A stretch of 30,000 nucleotides of DNA from Chrysomallon squamiferum (Eukaryota > Mollusca > Gastropoda > Neomphalida > Peltospiridae), in NCBI GenBank assembly GCA_012295275.1, contig CM022667.1, positions 3,502,001-3,532,000 of the forward strand. The letters are read 5' to 3'. Under the pieces are notes generated by a model. The model did no database searches, was not told where the DNA came from, and saw only the letters and a program-made list of their open reading frames with translations. Positions 1 through 10,785 of the stretch are shown one piece after another. Each line of letters starts with the position of its first letter. The first letter of the stretch is position 1. A program made the position numbers and the translations under genes.

Positions 1-240
1 ATCCACGACAAGTTGCAGGTATTTCTGAATTTTACCAATACAGTACGAAGAAGACTGAGTCTCTGGTTCAGTGGACTGAATGGTCAGTGTATGGCCACTC
101 ACTGTCCAGTCAGGTGTAAAGGTTTGACTTCTGCGGAGGTCAGGTTAGTTAAAACAGTAGCGGATGACCAACGTTTGTAAGAAAACAAAACAGAAAAGTG
201 TTGGAGATGAAAATTAATTTCTATCATTTTAGTGATAAAC
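1..240. other. Complex non-coding sequence, GACTG/CAGTC-rich
   Basis: This edge stretch is not a simple repeat. It is rich in short GACTGA, GGTCAG and CAGTC words, which gives a weakly repetitive texture. A CAGGTA box lies at 16-21. No open frame of note, splice structure or RNA gene was seen. It may be the worn end of a minisatellite or the edge of a regulatory patch that continues beyond the window. Confidence 0.4.
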
Positions 241-254
241 CGAAGTTAGTTCTG

Positions 255-585
255 TAAAAAGAAAAATGTTAAGAAGACATAAAGAAAACCAACCTAATGA
301 AGCCCATTTGATGTAAAAATATGTACTAAAAAGAAATTTCAGAGAAAAAAACTAGAAAAATCTACTGAAGATACAAACACAGTCTCAAGAAAAAAATTTA
401 TAAAGAAAGAAAAATCTATATAAGATATAAACATAATATCCATAAAACATTTAAATGAATGAAGAAGAAAAATCTACTGAAGATACAAAACACCATCTCC
501 ATAAAAAGTTTAAATGAAAAAAGAAGTAAAAAAAAAAAAAAAAATTGAAGATATAAAGACAATTTTTAAAAAAACAACAACATTA
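255..585. repeat. A-rich minisatellite, ~54-58 bp unit, about four copies
   Basis: A unit beginning GAAAAATCTACTGAAGATA recurs at about 355, 409, 467 and 525, with spacings of 54, 58 and 58 bp. Within each unit a 'CCATAAAA..TTTAAATGAA' block follows the start motif in the later copies. A more diverged copy may begin near 261. The final copy runs into a poly-A stretch (about 527-544). The unit is not a multiple of three and no long frame runs through it, so it is a non-coding tandem repeat. Confidence 0.7.
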
Positions 586-590
586 CTGGT

Positions 591-880
591 ATGAAATACG
601 GTTTTGACAGAAATGTCATCCAGTTGAAATTATCTGTTTAAAAAAGAAAACCTGATCGTTCCTTTATCAGAAGCGACAGTATGAGCACACCAGCAGACAA
701 CTTCGCACTCAGCTACGCATCCATCTGCAGCTACAGCATCATCGCATGTGTCAAGTCTACTCAGATCACTAGTGATTGCAGGCACTCAAAGTGACTTGAC
801 TCAGATTAGTTTTGACATAACGCATCAAAAACTTCCTCAATATATATGTTAATACCAGCATGTCCCACTCCTAATCAGAA
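591..880. other. Complex patch with a 12-bp palindrome
   Basis: This non-repetitive stretch is more GC-rich than its surroundings. It carries the perfect palindrome ATCACTAGTGAT at 765-776. A 37-codon ATG frame (681-794, beginning MSTPADNFALSY) lies here. It has no recognisable homology and is too short to call a gene. Recurrent ACTCAG/CAGCTACAGC words suggest an old tandem origin. Function unknown. Confidence 0.35.
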
Positions 881-892
881 TTAGCAAGACTT

Positions 893-1064
893 TTTTTCTT
901 TTTTTTTTTTTTTGGGAGTTGCAAGTGGAAAATTTTTAAAATAAAACATACCAAAAAGAAAAAAGAACAGCTTTGCTATTTTTATCAGTTTTATTGGAAT
1001 TGTGCGCTCATGTGTTGTTTTGTTTGTGTGTGTGTGTGTGTGTGTGTTGGTGTGTGATTGTGTT

Positions 1065-1096
<32 letters not shown>

Positions 1097-1120
1097 TCTG
1101 TGTGTGTGTGTGTGTGTGAC
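893..1120. repeat. Poly-T followed by (TG)n microsatellite
   Basis: A T-rich homopolymer (893-913) is followed by an interrupted TG/GTGTTT dinucleotide array from about 1023 to 1118. Open frames on both strands here are pure Cys/Val or Thr/His translations of the repeat and are not genes. Confidence 0.9.
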
Positions 1121-1928
1121 TCCCTGCAATAAAAAGAGTTTCAACATCTCGTTCAGCATTTTTAGATTTCGAATTATTTTGAAAATATATAATATGTATT
1201 TAAAGTTAAAATAATATTTCTGTTTGTTTCTCATTTGAAATCATCCAGGTACAAACTTTCCTATCGAGTTTGAAGACTTTCATAAAGCCATAAACTTTAA
1301 AATATCCCCAAACTGTTAAAATTAAGCAGAATCATTTTGAAAAACATAACTGTAATAATGGTGACCAAACCTCTGCCTTTGGAGACCTTTTATTGAAACT
1401 GGTCATAATATAAAGACTTGCTTTGTTTTTCACTATTTTTATTAACATACTAATGTTGTCATGTGAAATTTTATCATGTATTATGTAAATGAGATTACCT
1501 GTTAATGATATGTAAAATTATACATAGTAATAAATAAATAGATGCAAAATGATATTGCTCATTTCAATAATTAACCAAGGTTTACTGCAAAAAAATATAT
1601 ATATATATTTTTTCAGAATTTTCTGTTTTCAGATATCTGCGTAGCGTTATATACTGAAAACTTTTCTTAACCAGAGCAGAGATGTCTACACAGCCTTAGC
1701 ATTATTAAAATATATTAAGATTATTTATTCTTGCGAACTCTTATGGAATCAGATCAAAGCAGGTATCTGAATAGAATGAATATTATTTAAATATTTTGTA
1801 AATTAAAATACGTTTTTTTTTCATAATTAGTGGAAAAAAAACAAGATGTTTATTAAATTTTGATGAAGTCCTGATGTTTAGTTCTTTAATTAAATAGAAT
1901 TGTAACACACATGCATGCACACATAACT
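1121..1928. other. AT-rich unannotated stretch
   Basis: Non-repetitive AT-rich DNA with no gene-like frame. CAGGTA-type boxes lie at 1246-1251, 1496-1501 (as TACCTG) and 1760-1765. A short TA run is near 1597-1609. Nothing else can be supported. Confidence 0.4.

Positions 1929-1964
<36 letters not shown>
1929..1964. repeat. (CA)n microsatellite
   Basis: An uninterrupted CA dinucleotide run of about 18 units, preceded by ACACATGCATGCACACA. It borders the AT-rich minisatellite that follows. Confidence 0.95.
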
Positions 1965-1965
<1 letters not shown>

Positions 1966-2335
1966 TTTGTTAATAATAGATTATTATTAATATATGGTAT
2001 ATAAAAATGTATTTAATATATAAAATATAATTAACATAAAATGTAATTAATGTTTGATATATAAAATATAATTAATCTAAAATGTATTTAATGTACGATA
2101 TAAAACATAATTAATCTAAAATGTAATTAACATAGATATATAAAATATAATTAATGTAAAATGTAATTAATATACGGATATATAAAATGTAATTAATCTA
2201 AAATGTATTCAATATACGCTATATAAAATGTAATTAATATACGATATATAAAATGTAATTAATATACTATATATAAAACGTAATTAACACACAGTGCAAT
2301 TAATATGTGATATATATAAAATATAACACACGATA
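1965..2335. repeat. AT-rich minisatellite, 25-bp unit, many TAATTAAT cores
   Basis: The unit TAATTAATATACGATATATAAAATG recurs in exact 25-bp steps at 2231, 2256 and 2281. Farther upstream it alternates with a variant carrying AATCTAAAATGTATTTAATG, giving approximately 50-bp dimers. Every unit contains a homeodomain-type TAATTA core. In DNA this AT-rich, that is expected from the repeat unit and is not by itself evidence of function. No coding potential. Confidence 0.8.
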
Positions 2336-2644
2336 CTCTGATGTCAGACAGTGTCACATGACAGCACAGACAACAGTAATTAACATCATTCTGATCCAGT
2401 CACGTCAGCCCATGGAACAATAAGTCTTAATCACTTCATGTTTACTAAACCAAGCCTCAATCTGAATTTATGACCATTTATATCAGTTTTCTAGTAATTA
2501 ATGAAAAAGCTTTGCTTTAGTTATTAACTTCATTTTGCTTCAGTCATCTGTCTTCTGTGTATGGTAGTCTAAGCAACAGTTAATGGGAGAAAAAGAAAAA
2601 GGTACTTCTGCAGTATTTAATGACTGTTTATATAATTAATAGCA

Positions 2645-2646
<2 letters not shown>
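2336..2646. other. Complex AT-rich spacer
   Basis: Single-copy-looking DNA between the minisatellite and the next CA run, including a GC-richer start (ATGTCAGACAGTGTCACATGACAG). TCACATGA is an E-box-like word. No gene-like frame was seen. Confidence 0.35.

Positions 2647-2680
<34 letters not shown>
2647..2680. repeat. (CA)n microsatellite
   Basis: A CA run of about 17 units, starting within AGCACAAACACACA and ending at CATGCACTC. Confidence 0.95.
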
Positions 2681-2682
<2 letters not shown>

Positions 2683-2984
2683 CACTCACATTATTTATAA
2701 ATATTATACTTTTTTTGTTCTTTCTTGTTAATCTTTATTTTTTTTTATAATGATTTTGCTTATATCTGTCTAATGTGCTTGCTGGTTTTTTAAGTAGCAT
2801 AATTAACAAACAAGCCAAAGAAAAACAGAAGTCAAAAAAATAAAAAGATACAAAAATGCAAAAAAAAAAAAAAAATACAAAACTAAAACAAAAACAAACA
2901 AAAAATAGTTTAAAAAACGAAAAATGAAAAACAACATAAAATATCACATCTGTGAATATTCTTTATTTTTTTATTTTTTTTTAT

Positions 2985-3018
<34 letters not shown>

Positions 3019-3530
3019 CCTCCCAAACAATGCACTTTCAGAATAATTCCTGATTAATTATTCATTCACGAATCAGCCATTGTTGAACTGATTAAGAAAT
3101 ATATTTTCAAAACAACATCAATTAGTACGTTGTTTTTTTTTTTTTTTTTTATTCTCCGAATGACAGTTAAACACGTAATGATGAAAAACACCCTTTTTTT
3201 TTTTCGTTTTTTCTATTTCATCATTTCCATTTTGAGGTAATTAATCATCGCACTAGATGATCATTAGCTGCTGTTTGATTAATCTGTCGTGCCAAGTTTC
3301 TATTTTTTAAATCATCCTAACGATGTTAGCAGAGACAGTTTTCTTCTATTTGTTTAGTATAAATATAAACACGGATCAAAAAAACAAACAAAAAAAAAAA
3401 AAAAAAAATGCAAAAATGTTTCTCTCACATGCTTGTCTTGTGCTAGTTGAATTTTTGTTATTGTGTAACGCATTCTTCTCCGTAACCCTACAGTTTGGTG
3501 AGAATAAAAGTCATTGTCACTGGTAGGTAG
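2681..3530. other. Homopolymer-rich AT DNA
   Basis: This stretch holds poly-A (about 2860-2875), long poly-T (about 2990-3018), poly-T (about 3132-3150) and poly-A (about 3389-3408) blocks in AT-rich DNA. A 67-codon ATG frame at 3323-3526 crosses the poly-A block as a Lys run and has no recognisable domain. It is not called as a gene. An AATAAA-like word lies at about 3503, without transcript context. Confidence 0.5.
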
Positions 3531-3534
3531 ACAT

Positions 3535-4180
3535 AGTGGTTCAGTTGATCAGGTAAGTAAGTGGTTAGCTGATTAGCTGGATCACTGGTTGTCTGATCCA
3601 CTGACCAGGTCCCTGACTGACCAGATGATCAGCTTGACGAGGATCCAGTTTGCTAATTCAGTGACTGAGTTACTGGCTGAATTACTGAACAATTAGTGGA
3701 GTTGCTGAGTTAATGGGTGAGTTAACGAGTTATTGGGTGAGTTACTGAGTTATTGGGTGAGTTACTGAGTTATTGGCTGAGTTATTGAATACTTCGTGGA
3801 GTTACTGAGTTAATGGGTGAGTTAACGAGTTATTGGGTGAGTTACTGAGTTATTGGCTGAGTTATTGAATACTTCGTGGAGTTACTGAGTTAATGGGTGA
3901 GTTAACGAGTTATTGGCTGACTCACTGAGTTATTAGCTGTGTGACTGAGTGACTAACCAATGTGTTAGCTGAGTTACTGAGTTATTACCAAAGTTCCTGA
4001 GTTATTAGCTGAGTAACTGAGAGTGACAGATGGAATTACTAAGTGCAACTTAGTGACTGAGTTATTAAGTGACTAACTCAGTTATTGACTAACTAACCGA
4101 GTTACCGAGTGGTTTAACTGAGTTGCTAAGTGACTAACTAGCAGTCTGACTGACGGTGTTCACTGAATGACCAGCTGGCT
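3535..4180. repeat. GAGTTA minisatellite, 10/20-bp unit with 80-bp higher-order period
   Basis: The whole block is built from variants of GAGTTACTGA / GAGTTATTGG, about 10 bp each and often paired as 20-mers. At 3801-3880 an 80-bp block made of four 20-mers ends with GAATACTTCGTGGA and starts to repeat identically at 3881. The preceding copy (about 3701-3800) is 100 bp, one 20-mer longer. The edges (3535-3700 and 3920-4180) are degenerate. A 10-bp period shifts through all frames and stop codons occur throughout, so it is not coding. Confidence 0.9.
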
Positions 4181-4259
4181 GATGATCATCATTTGAGAAG
4201 AACTCAAGACTGCTCACAGTGACGTTACCTAACATAACACATTAACATAAATTACCCGA

Positions 4260-4304
<45 letters not shown>

Positions 4305-5028
4305 TTCTTTTGATATTCTAGAAGTAGGTTTTATTGTCGTGCTGTCTTTGACTACCATAAAGAGAAAATTAAATCTTTCCAGATAGCAGATCTTACATAA
4401 CATTAATACCATCCATGACATAACTGTCATTTCAAACAGGCTTTTTAAAATAATAAGGAAGAATGTGTTTAAAATGCTTTTTTCTTATCCTTTTTAACAT
4501 GTGTGACTGTCAGTGAGAAAGAGATAAAAAGACAGATAGAGAGAGGGAGCATCTGAAAGCTAGACGATAAGGCATTGTCAGAAAGCATGTAAAGACGTAC
4601 GAAGGAATGGTAGGAAGTATGGACAGATGGACAGGATGTTGTCAGAAAGCAATGATTGAAAGTAAGAGAGACAGAAAACGGAAGAAAACGAAGAAGGAAT
4701 AGTTAATATTTCAAAACAAAAAAACTAAATGAAGAATGATTGATTATCAAATTAGAGGGAGAGGGAGAGGGGGGGGAGAGAGAGAGAGAGAGAGACAAAG
4801 TGATAAAATCAGAAATTAGATAAATAATTAAAAAGATACCATAGCATATGTTTTTTTTTTTTTTTACAAATCTTTCAAAACAAATAAACGTAAGAAATTA
4901 AAAAAATGTTTCTTTCGATTTAAAGTTAAGAGGAACAGAGATAATAAGGTAAATGGAAAGACAGTACTGATGGATAAATTATAGATAGAATAATAATATT
5001 GTTAATAGTGTTAGAAAATGAGAGAAAG

Positions 5029-5062
<34 letters not shown>

Positions 5063-5111
5063 TGGAGAACTCTGAAAACTTGAAATGTCTTTATAACTAA
5101 TACTTCAGAAC

Positions 5112-5142
<31 letters not shown>

Positions 5143-5320
5143 TTAAGAATAAAGTACTCAACTGTCAGGCTAAAGAAGAAAAGTGAAAGAGTTTATGATT
5201 AAATTAGAATAATAATATAAGTGTGGGGGAGAATGGCCACAAGAAGTGGAGAGAAAAGGGTATGTGGGGGGTGTTTGTCTTTGCAAAAAAAAAAAAAAAA
5301 AATGAATGTGACCCTCTTTG
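4181..5320. repeat. Purine/pyrimidine microsatellite zone
   Basis: This zone has a pure TC run (about 4263-4299), AG-rich tracts (about 4754-4795 and 5032-5059), a 27-base poly-A (5116-5142) and another poly-A near 5284-5302. The sequence between is purine-rich with GAAAG, GACAGA and GATAGA words. A minus-strand frame over the TC run (4242-4430) reads as Arg-Glu repeats and is an artefact. No gene seen. Confidence 0.75.
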
Positions 5321-5329
5321 TGTTACTTA

Positions 5330-5600
5330 TGCCTCTGAAATATCCCAGTACCCGAGCTGATCTGATTGTGACTGCGAAGGTTTGTTCATGATTTTAACAA
5401 TAATTATATTTTAGCACAAGCACAATGGTAAATATTTGTTTAACCTGTATAATGTGGCTTCTTACTCAGGGCCTGTGTAAACGAGGTTTGTGTTACGTAC
5501 ACGTTCCTGTTACCATTCTCAACATGATGAAAGTTGTTTATCAGTATTTGTAATTTCAACCAAAAAATTCTGCACCTTTCTTTAAAGAAATGCTCAATTA
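5330..5600. promoter_or_regulatory. Candidate cis-regulatory island with paired forkhead-like sites
   Basis: This is a complex, non-repetitive stretch between homopolymer-rich flanks. At 5428-5442 it holds GTAAATATTTGTTTA, which is two overlapping RYAAAYA-type forkhead words on opposite strands. Near 5490 there is a TTACGTAC word, related to bZIP/PAR sites, in a locally CpG-containing context. No open frame is convincing. The regulatory role is inferred from complexity and motifs only. Confidence 0.3.
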
Positions 5601-5695
5601 ATGTTAATAATTGTTTAGCAAGGACTGAATTTCAAAGTATTTGATATTGTTAAGAGTTAGTATTTTATTTCTGTTTTATAGTTTTCGTTGATGAA

Positions 5696-5731
<36 letters not shown>

Positions 5732-6480
5732 ATTCTGCCTTATAAAAATCTTTCTTAAATTGATTCCTTGTAAATAAGGAATAATATTATTTAAGGTTAT
5801 TTATCTCTTCTTTTTTTTTAATGCTATTTCTTTTGAAGAAGGATTTATTTTATTTAGTAAAATATTTATCTTTTTTAAATTCTTTTCCTTGCAAAGAATG
5901 AATAATGTCAGTTAGGAATATATATATATATATATATATATTTTTTTAAGGAATAATATAATGTAAACAAGACCTACTATCATTTAGCAATATTTATTTT
6001 TCTTGGTGGCTATAAAGATTAAATCCAAAATATTCTAAATATTCCTTAACTGCTTTTCCTTGCTAAGAATGAATAATATTATTCAGCAGCATCTATCGCT
6101 GTGAATAAGCAGTACGAAACAGGAATATCTGTGTTTGTTGTGTTAAAAGAAAAGTTATCTCCAGTTTTTGACTTTATCGTAATTAATAGTTTTTTTCCCC
6201 CTGTGAAGATGTTTAGAAATATGTTAACGTCTTTCACACTTATTTGTGTGAATGTTGTTGATTCACAAAGTGTAAATATATCATTTTATTGCCCCTGTGT
6301 AATAAAAAAAAAAAAAAAAAAAAACTCATTATGTTTACTGGTTAAGTGTTGGTAGTAGTGTTTCTCTCACTTAATTATGTCTGATTTTATTGTTATTATT
6401 ATTATTATTATTCCGTCTTGTTGTGTTGTTGTTTTTGTTGTTTTTTGGGAGGGGTTGTTTTTAATTCAGTATATTATTTT
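5601..6480. other. AT-rich low-complexity DNA
   Basis: Holds a poly-T run (about 5699-5727), a TA run (about 5920-5941), a poly-A run (about 6302-6323) and ATT triplets (about 6388-6411). The fragment GAATGAATAATRTYA recurs near 5897 and 6067, which suggests old local duplication. The 84-codon frame at 6101-6355 has no recognisable feature. No gene seen. Confidence 0.5.
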
Positions 6481-6492
6481 TTTTTTTTTTAA

Positions 6493-6830
6493 AATGTCTG
6501 TCTTTCTGCTTCTGTCTCATCCTCTCCGTCTGTCATTCTGTCTGTCTCACTTTCTGTCTCTTTCTCTTTGTCTCTGTCTTTCTCTATGTCTCTCTTTCTG
6601 TCTGTCTGTCTCTCCTTCTTCTCTCTTTCTTTGTTTCTCTTTCTCTCTGTGCCTGTCACTTTCTGTCATTCTCTTTCTGGTTTTTTGTCTCTTGCTTTCT
6701 TTCTGTCTGTCTGTCTGTCAGTCTCTTTTTTATAAGATTTCTCTCTCATTACGTCACTCTGTGTCAGTATCTCTGTTTATTTATGTTTTTCTGACTTTCC
6801 TCTTTCCTTATCAACCCTCCTCCTTTTTAT
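6493..6830 (+). repeat. Polypyrimidine TCTG/TCTC tract
   Basis: About 340 bases of near-continuous pyrimidine-rich TCTGTC, TTTCTC and TCTGTCTG words. The long plus-strand frame across it encodes only Ser, Leu, Phe and Cys and follows directly from the repeat. A purine/pyrimidine strand asymmetry of this length can adopt triplex-type structure; that is general knowledge and was not tested here. Confidence 0.85.
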
Positions 6831-6837
6831 TTTGTTT

Positions 6838-7022
6838 ATGCATGTGCAGTGTGTGTGTTTGTATCTCTATGTGTGTGTGTGTGTGAGTATATGTGTGTGT
6901 GTATTTGTGTGTGTTTGTATCTGTGTGTGTCTGTGTGTGTATATGTGTGTGTTTGTATCTCTATTGTGTGTGTGTTTGTATCTATATTTGTCTGTGAGTG
7001 TGTGTGTGTGTGTGTGTACACA
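6838..7022. repeat. Interrupted (TG)n array with TGTATCT units
   Basis: A TG array broken by TTTGTATCT, ATATG and CTG interruptions. All plus and minus frames are open because of the dinucleotide repeat, giving Cys-Val and His-Thr strings. These are not genes. Confidence 0.9.
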
Positions 7023-8300
7023 GATGCATAAGTTTGTTTATGAATGTTTATTTACATTCCTGGAAAGCAAAATATAAATTTCAAAGCTTTTCAACCCAAC
7101 TACTTTTCTGTCAGCAGAAATCACTACTCACAGAACACACATTTGAAACAGAATAGCAATAAACATAATTTATTTTAATAAACATTAACATTTCTGTTAA
7201 TGAATTCTGTTTTTTTTTTTTTTTTCTACTCGTATCACACATAAAACTGTTCTTACATAATATATTTTCTATCACAGACTTAATGATGTACATTATGCAT
7301 AGTTATTAAAATACACAATTTTTTTATATTTTTTATTTATTTATTTTTATTTTTTAACCATTTCACTGATATGTAATAATTGCTTCCAACTAGCTGAAAA
7401 TTGTGGAAATTTTTAATTTAATTTAATTTTTTTTTTTTTTTTAGAATTAAAATTAAAAATTTAATTTATGTAACTGAGTATTCTGTAGTCTGTCAAATTT
7501 GACTGCTCTGTTGTTTATATGAAGGAAAAAAAAAAAAAAAAAAGATTTTGTGTGTTTTTGCTTGGCCCTTGTTTAACAATGATAGGTCCACCATAAAAGT
7601 CAAGTTTTCTGTGAGTCTTTGAAAACAGTAAATGATTCAGACTAGATGCACATGTCATCTTTTGCAGGTAAAAAAAAAAAAACACCTAAATTTAATGGCT
7701 TTTAATATGTTTGAAAATATCCATTTTTGCATTTGAAAAGACACAACCCTTTATGAGTAGTTTGAAAAAAAAATTGTAAAAGATAAATAAATAAACTGTT
7801 TAGATTGAAAAGATATTATTGTCTCATTCAGGTCAAACACACAGACAGACAGACAGACAGACAGACAAAAATAATATTCAAGTACTGTTAACAGCCAGGA
7901 TTTGTAATGGAACACAGATTTGTATAAATTAAACAAATTTTTTTTGGTGAAATTTTAAATGTGTTATAATTTTTGTTGTTAAATTTACACTGGTTAAAAA
8001 AGAGTAATTTATCAATTTTAAAAGATTAAAAAAATGATAAAAATAAAATTTTAATTAAAAAAAAAAGAACTGAAAAGAACTGATATAATGTAGTAACAAT
8101 TTTTTTTTTTTTTTAAATCAATTAAAAATATTTATAATTATAAATACAATTAAAAATAATTAGCTCCCCCCAAAAAAATTATAATGAAATGGAATTAAGA
8201 ATTATTATAACAATAATAAAAAGAAAAAAAGAAAGATTAAAAGTAATTATCAATAAAAGGAATTTAAAAATTATAATTAAGAAAATTAATGACTGCTAAT
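7023..8300. other. AT-rich DNA with homopolymers and a GACA run
   Basis: Holds poly-T (about 7210-7225), a weak AATTTTTAATTT / AAATTAAAAATT inverted repeat flanking poly-T (about 7408-7462), poly-A (about 7526-7542) and a (CAGA)n run (about 7840-7866). A CAGGTA box is at 7665-7670. No gene-like frame was seen. Confidence 0.5.
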
Positions 8301-9365
8301 TTTGTTTATGCAGCCATTCTATCCCCCCACCAAAAAAAAAACCAAAAAAAAAACCCTGAAAAGATGAAAGAACTAATTAAAAATCTGTCTTAGCATTTTA
8401 TACGAAGACAGGATTTTGTAATTTTTCAATTTAAAACATCAATTAGCTAATTAACTTTCTCTAATTTACGGTGATCTTCTTTGTTTTTTTTTTGTTTTTT
8501 TTAAAAAAACCATCACACAAGTTCATTTAGACAGAACTTTTAATAATGACCAACATTTTTCTTCATTTTTTATTTTTTATTTTTTTTTTTTTTTTTTTTT
8601 TTTATTTTTTATTTTTTTTTAATATCTTCTGCAATCTTGCAAGGTTATTGGGTTTGTTAATGGTGAAAGCAAACTGGCAGACTTGAATTACTAATGAAAT
8701 AATTTGTATTACTTAAGCTAAGTTCAGACGCAGTCTTCATTTTCTCCATTCTGACCATCCATTTATTTTTTTTTAGTTTTTTTTTTTTCATTTTTCATTT
8801 TTTTTTTTGTTTAAAGAAGAATAAAAGCAAAAAAAAAAAAAAAAAAAAAAAAAGTAAAAAAAAAAAATATAATTATACACTTGCATAAAATGTAGAATAT
8901 ATTGAAAAAAAGTGTGTATTATATAGATGTTTTTAAAAAAAAAAAATGTATATGATTAAATTTATATATATGCATATATGTGCATGTGTGTAGTAAATCT
9001 GTATATATAGATATATATATGTGTGTATATATTATGCAAATAAATAGGAAAGGAAATGCTTCTGTGTAAATATATATATATATATACAGACACACATAAA
9101 TAGAAAAAAGTAAATTATACAAAATACTGATTAAAAGACAGTCATAAATATACAGACACATAGACAGATACACATATAGGTCTGTGTGGGTGTGTGTCTG
9201 TGTGTGAGTGTGTATCTATATATATATATTTTTTTTTTTTCTTGCAAAAAACAAACAAAATAAGTCGCATACACAAAAAAGCTTTCAGTTTTTGTTACAC
9301 ATAATAACATATTTTTTTTTTATACACATTTAAAAAAAAGAAAAAAAAGAAGAATTAAATGAAGA
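8301..9365. other. Low-complexity A/T and TA-rich DNA
   Basis: Dominated by T and A homopolymers (about 8570-8620 and 8829-8853) and TA/TG mixtures (about 8960-9240). The 84-codon minus-strand frame at 8919-9173 is a translation of TA/CA repeats. Nothing else is supported. Confidence 0.55.
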
Positions 9366-9369
9366 TGAT

Positions 9370-9480
9370 TATGAGTTGTGTGACCTATGAGCACACCGGA
9401 AGGCTCACAGACAAACATCCAGTAATTTGAGTTTTGCCTGATTGTCAAATGCCAGCTGTTAACGAACGAGAATTAATTAG
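9370..9480. promoter_or_regulatory. Small complex island with TALE-like site and E-box
   Basis: About 110 bases of high-complexity sequence between low-complexity flanks. TGATTGTCA at 9439-9447 resembles a PBX/MEIS composite word, and CAGCTG, an E-box, follows at 9453-9458. GAATTAATTAGG lies just downstream. The 6-bp spacing between the first two motifs is typical of compact enhancers, but function is inferred only. Confidence 0.25.
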
Positions 9481-9561
9481 GACAGAGAAAGAAAGAAAGA
9501 AAGAAATAACTAACGCAAAGGTGTTGTTGTAATACTACTACTTAAATACAGTAGTGACCTA

Positions 9562-9584
9562 GTGAGTTCGAACCTAGTAGTGTG
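9562..9584 (+). repeat. Possible tRNA-SINE B-box remnant
   Basis: GTGAGTTCGAACC resembles the internal B box (GGTTCGANNCC-like) of tRNA-derived SINEs. The following TAGTAGTGTG aligns with a similar segment at 10789-10811. No A box, full tRNA fold or poly-A tail was found, so it is at best a small diverged fragment. Confidence 0.2.
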
Positions 9585-9635
9585 TACAGATTAGTTAGTA
9601 CGTCGATCTACTTAAATTTATTAATGTACTGATGA

Positions 9636-9687
9636 TTAATAATGATGATGATGATGATGATGATAAATAATAACAATAAGAATGACG

Positions 9688-9724
<37 letters not shown>

Positions 9725-9790
9725 TAATAATAATAATAATAATAACAATAATAATAACATTGTCAGTAACAACAACAAACTGGTAATAAT
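9636..9790. repeat. (GAT)n then (AAT)n triplet array
   Basis: A GAT run (about 9641-9664) is followed by an imperfect AAT array (about 9690-9760) with AAC interruptions. Pure microsatellite, no coding content. Confidence 0.9.
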
Positions 9791-9799
9791 AAAAAATTA

Positions 9800-10224
9800 G
9801 GTTGTGGGTCTTGATTTTTATTTTTTAAAATCTTTTTTTTAATGTGACAGGATGGGTTTGTTTATTTGTTCTTGGTTTTGTTTCTTTTATAATTCAGTGA
9901 CATATGGACGCCCATTGTTTACATGTTTATGTTTTTATTTTTAAATATTATTTGTCATCATCATCATCAACTGCAGCAGCAGCATTGAAATTATTACTGT
10001 TTGTAGTGTTAGTAATTCTGTTCTTATAACTATCATTATTATTGTTATTAGTAGTAGTAGTAGTAGTAGTAGTAGTAGCAGTGGTAATAATAGTTTTGGA
10101 AACAGTAATAACAGAAATCAAAATTAATAACAGGTTTTAATATTGGTTATAATATTAACAACAGTAGCATATTATATATCTATAATATCTATATATATAA
10201 TCTATACATACATATATATCTATA

Positions 10225-10262
<38 letters not shown>

Positions 10263-10380
10263 TATAATCTAAACATACATACATACATATATATATATCT
10301 TTATTATTACTTATTTATAAATTATTTTTCTTTTCTTTTATTCTTCATTTTTCATTTTTATTCTTTTTTTATCTTTAGTC
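9800..10380. repeat. AT-rich stretch with ATC, TAG and TA microsatellites
   Basis: Contains TCATCATCATCA (about 9955-9968), a (TAG)n run (about 10049-10079), and TA/TATC arrays (about 10170-10310) with ACATACATAC tails. No gene was seen. Confidence 0.8.
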
Positions 10381-10632
10381 TTATCTTTCATATAAACATA
10401 TCTCTGGGTTTTTTTTTTTTTTTTCTTTCTTTTTCATTTTTCCATTTTTTTCATTTTTCTTTTCTTGTTGTGATACTAATGAAGATGATTGAGCAGAGCT
10501 GCTGTTGTTGTTTTGAGGTCCATTGTTGTTTGAAGTAAAAACATTCCTGCCGTGAAGAGCTACCCTCTCTGTCATAATTAACAATCTATCACCAGAACAA
10601 AGCTTTTTGTCCGTCTGTCTGTTCAGACGCAT
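10381..10632 (-). CDS. Doubtful small ORF, possible first coding exon
   Basis: An 83-codon frame opens with a true ATG at 10630-10632 and reads MRLNRQTDKKLCSGDRLLIM, followed by a Asn/Ser-rich section. The last third is Lys-rich and comes from the poly-T/TTC tract at about 10410-10460. Unlike most frames here, its first two-thirds are not simple-sequence. There is no recognisable domain, no clear splice donor at its end and no upstream promoter evidence, so a chance frame is more likely. Alternatively the DNA is regulatory: the plus strand carries CCATTGTTG (SOX-like) near 10521 and AACAAAGC near 10597. Confidence 0.1.
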   Translation of the reverse strand: MRLNRQTDKKLCSGDRLLIMTERVALHGRNVFTSNNNGPQNNNSSSAQSSSLVSQQEKKNEKNGKMKKKEKKKKNPEICLYER

Positions 10633-10639
10633 CCAGTTC

Positions 10640-10760
10640 TGCGCTCAAACTTCCGCACAGCCTACTGATCTTGTTCATTTGTTTTCTATTTGTAGGTGAA
10701 ATCAATTTCTGTGACATATCTGCGGGTTATTAATAGGTGTTTTTTTTTTTTTTTTTTTTT
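10640..10760. other. Complex spacer ending in poly-T
   Basis: Non-repetitive sequence with a few CpGs (TTCTGCGCTC, TTCCGCAC), then a 25-base poly-T (about 10741-10765). No gene seen. Confidence 0.35.
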
Positions 10761-10785
10761 TTTTTGTAGATTAATGTCTGTGAAA

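Noticed and set aside
6377-6886. Long plus-strand frame, 169 codons, Ser/Leu-rich
   Set aside because: It is the translation of the TCTG/TCTC polypyrimidine tract and has no protein signature beyond it.
7380-7465. AT-rich inverted repeat as a possible MITE
   Set aside because: The arms are simple AATTT/AAATT sequence around poly-T; there is no target-site duplication or terminal motif.
9540-9600. tRNA gene on the minus strand, from the GGTTCGAAC B-box-like word
   Set aside because: No cloverleaf, A box or acceptor stem could be formed around it.
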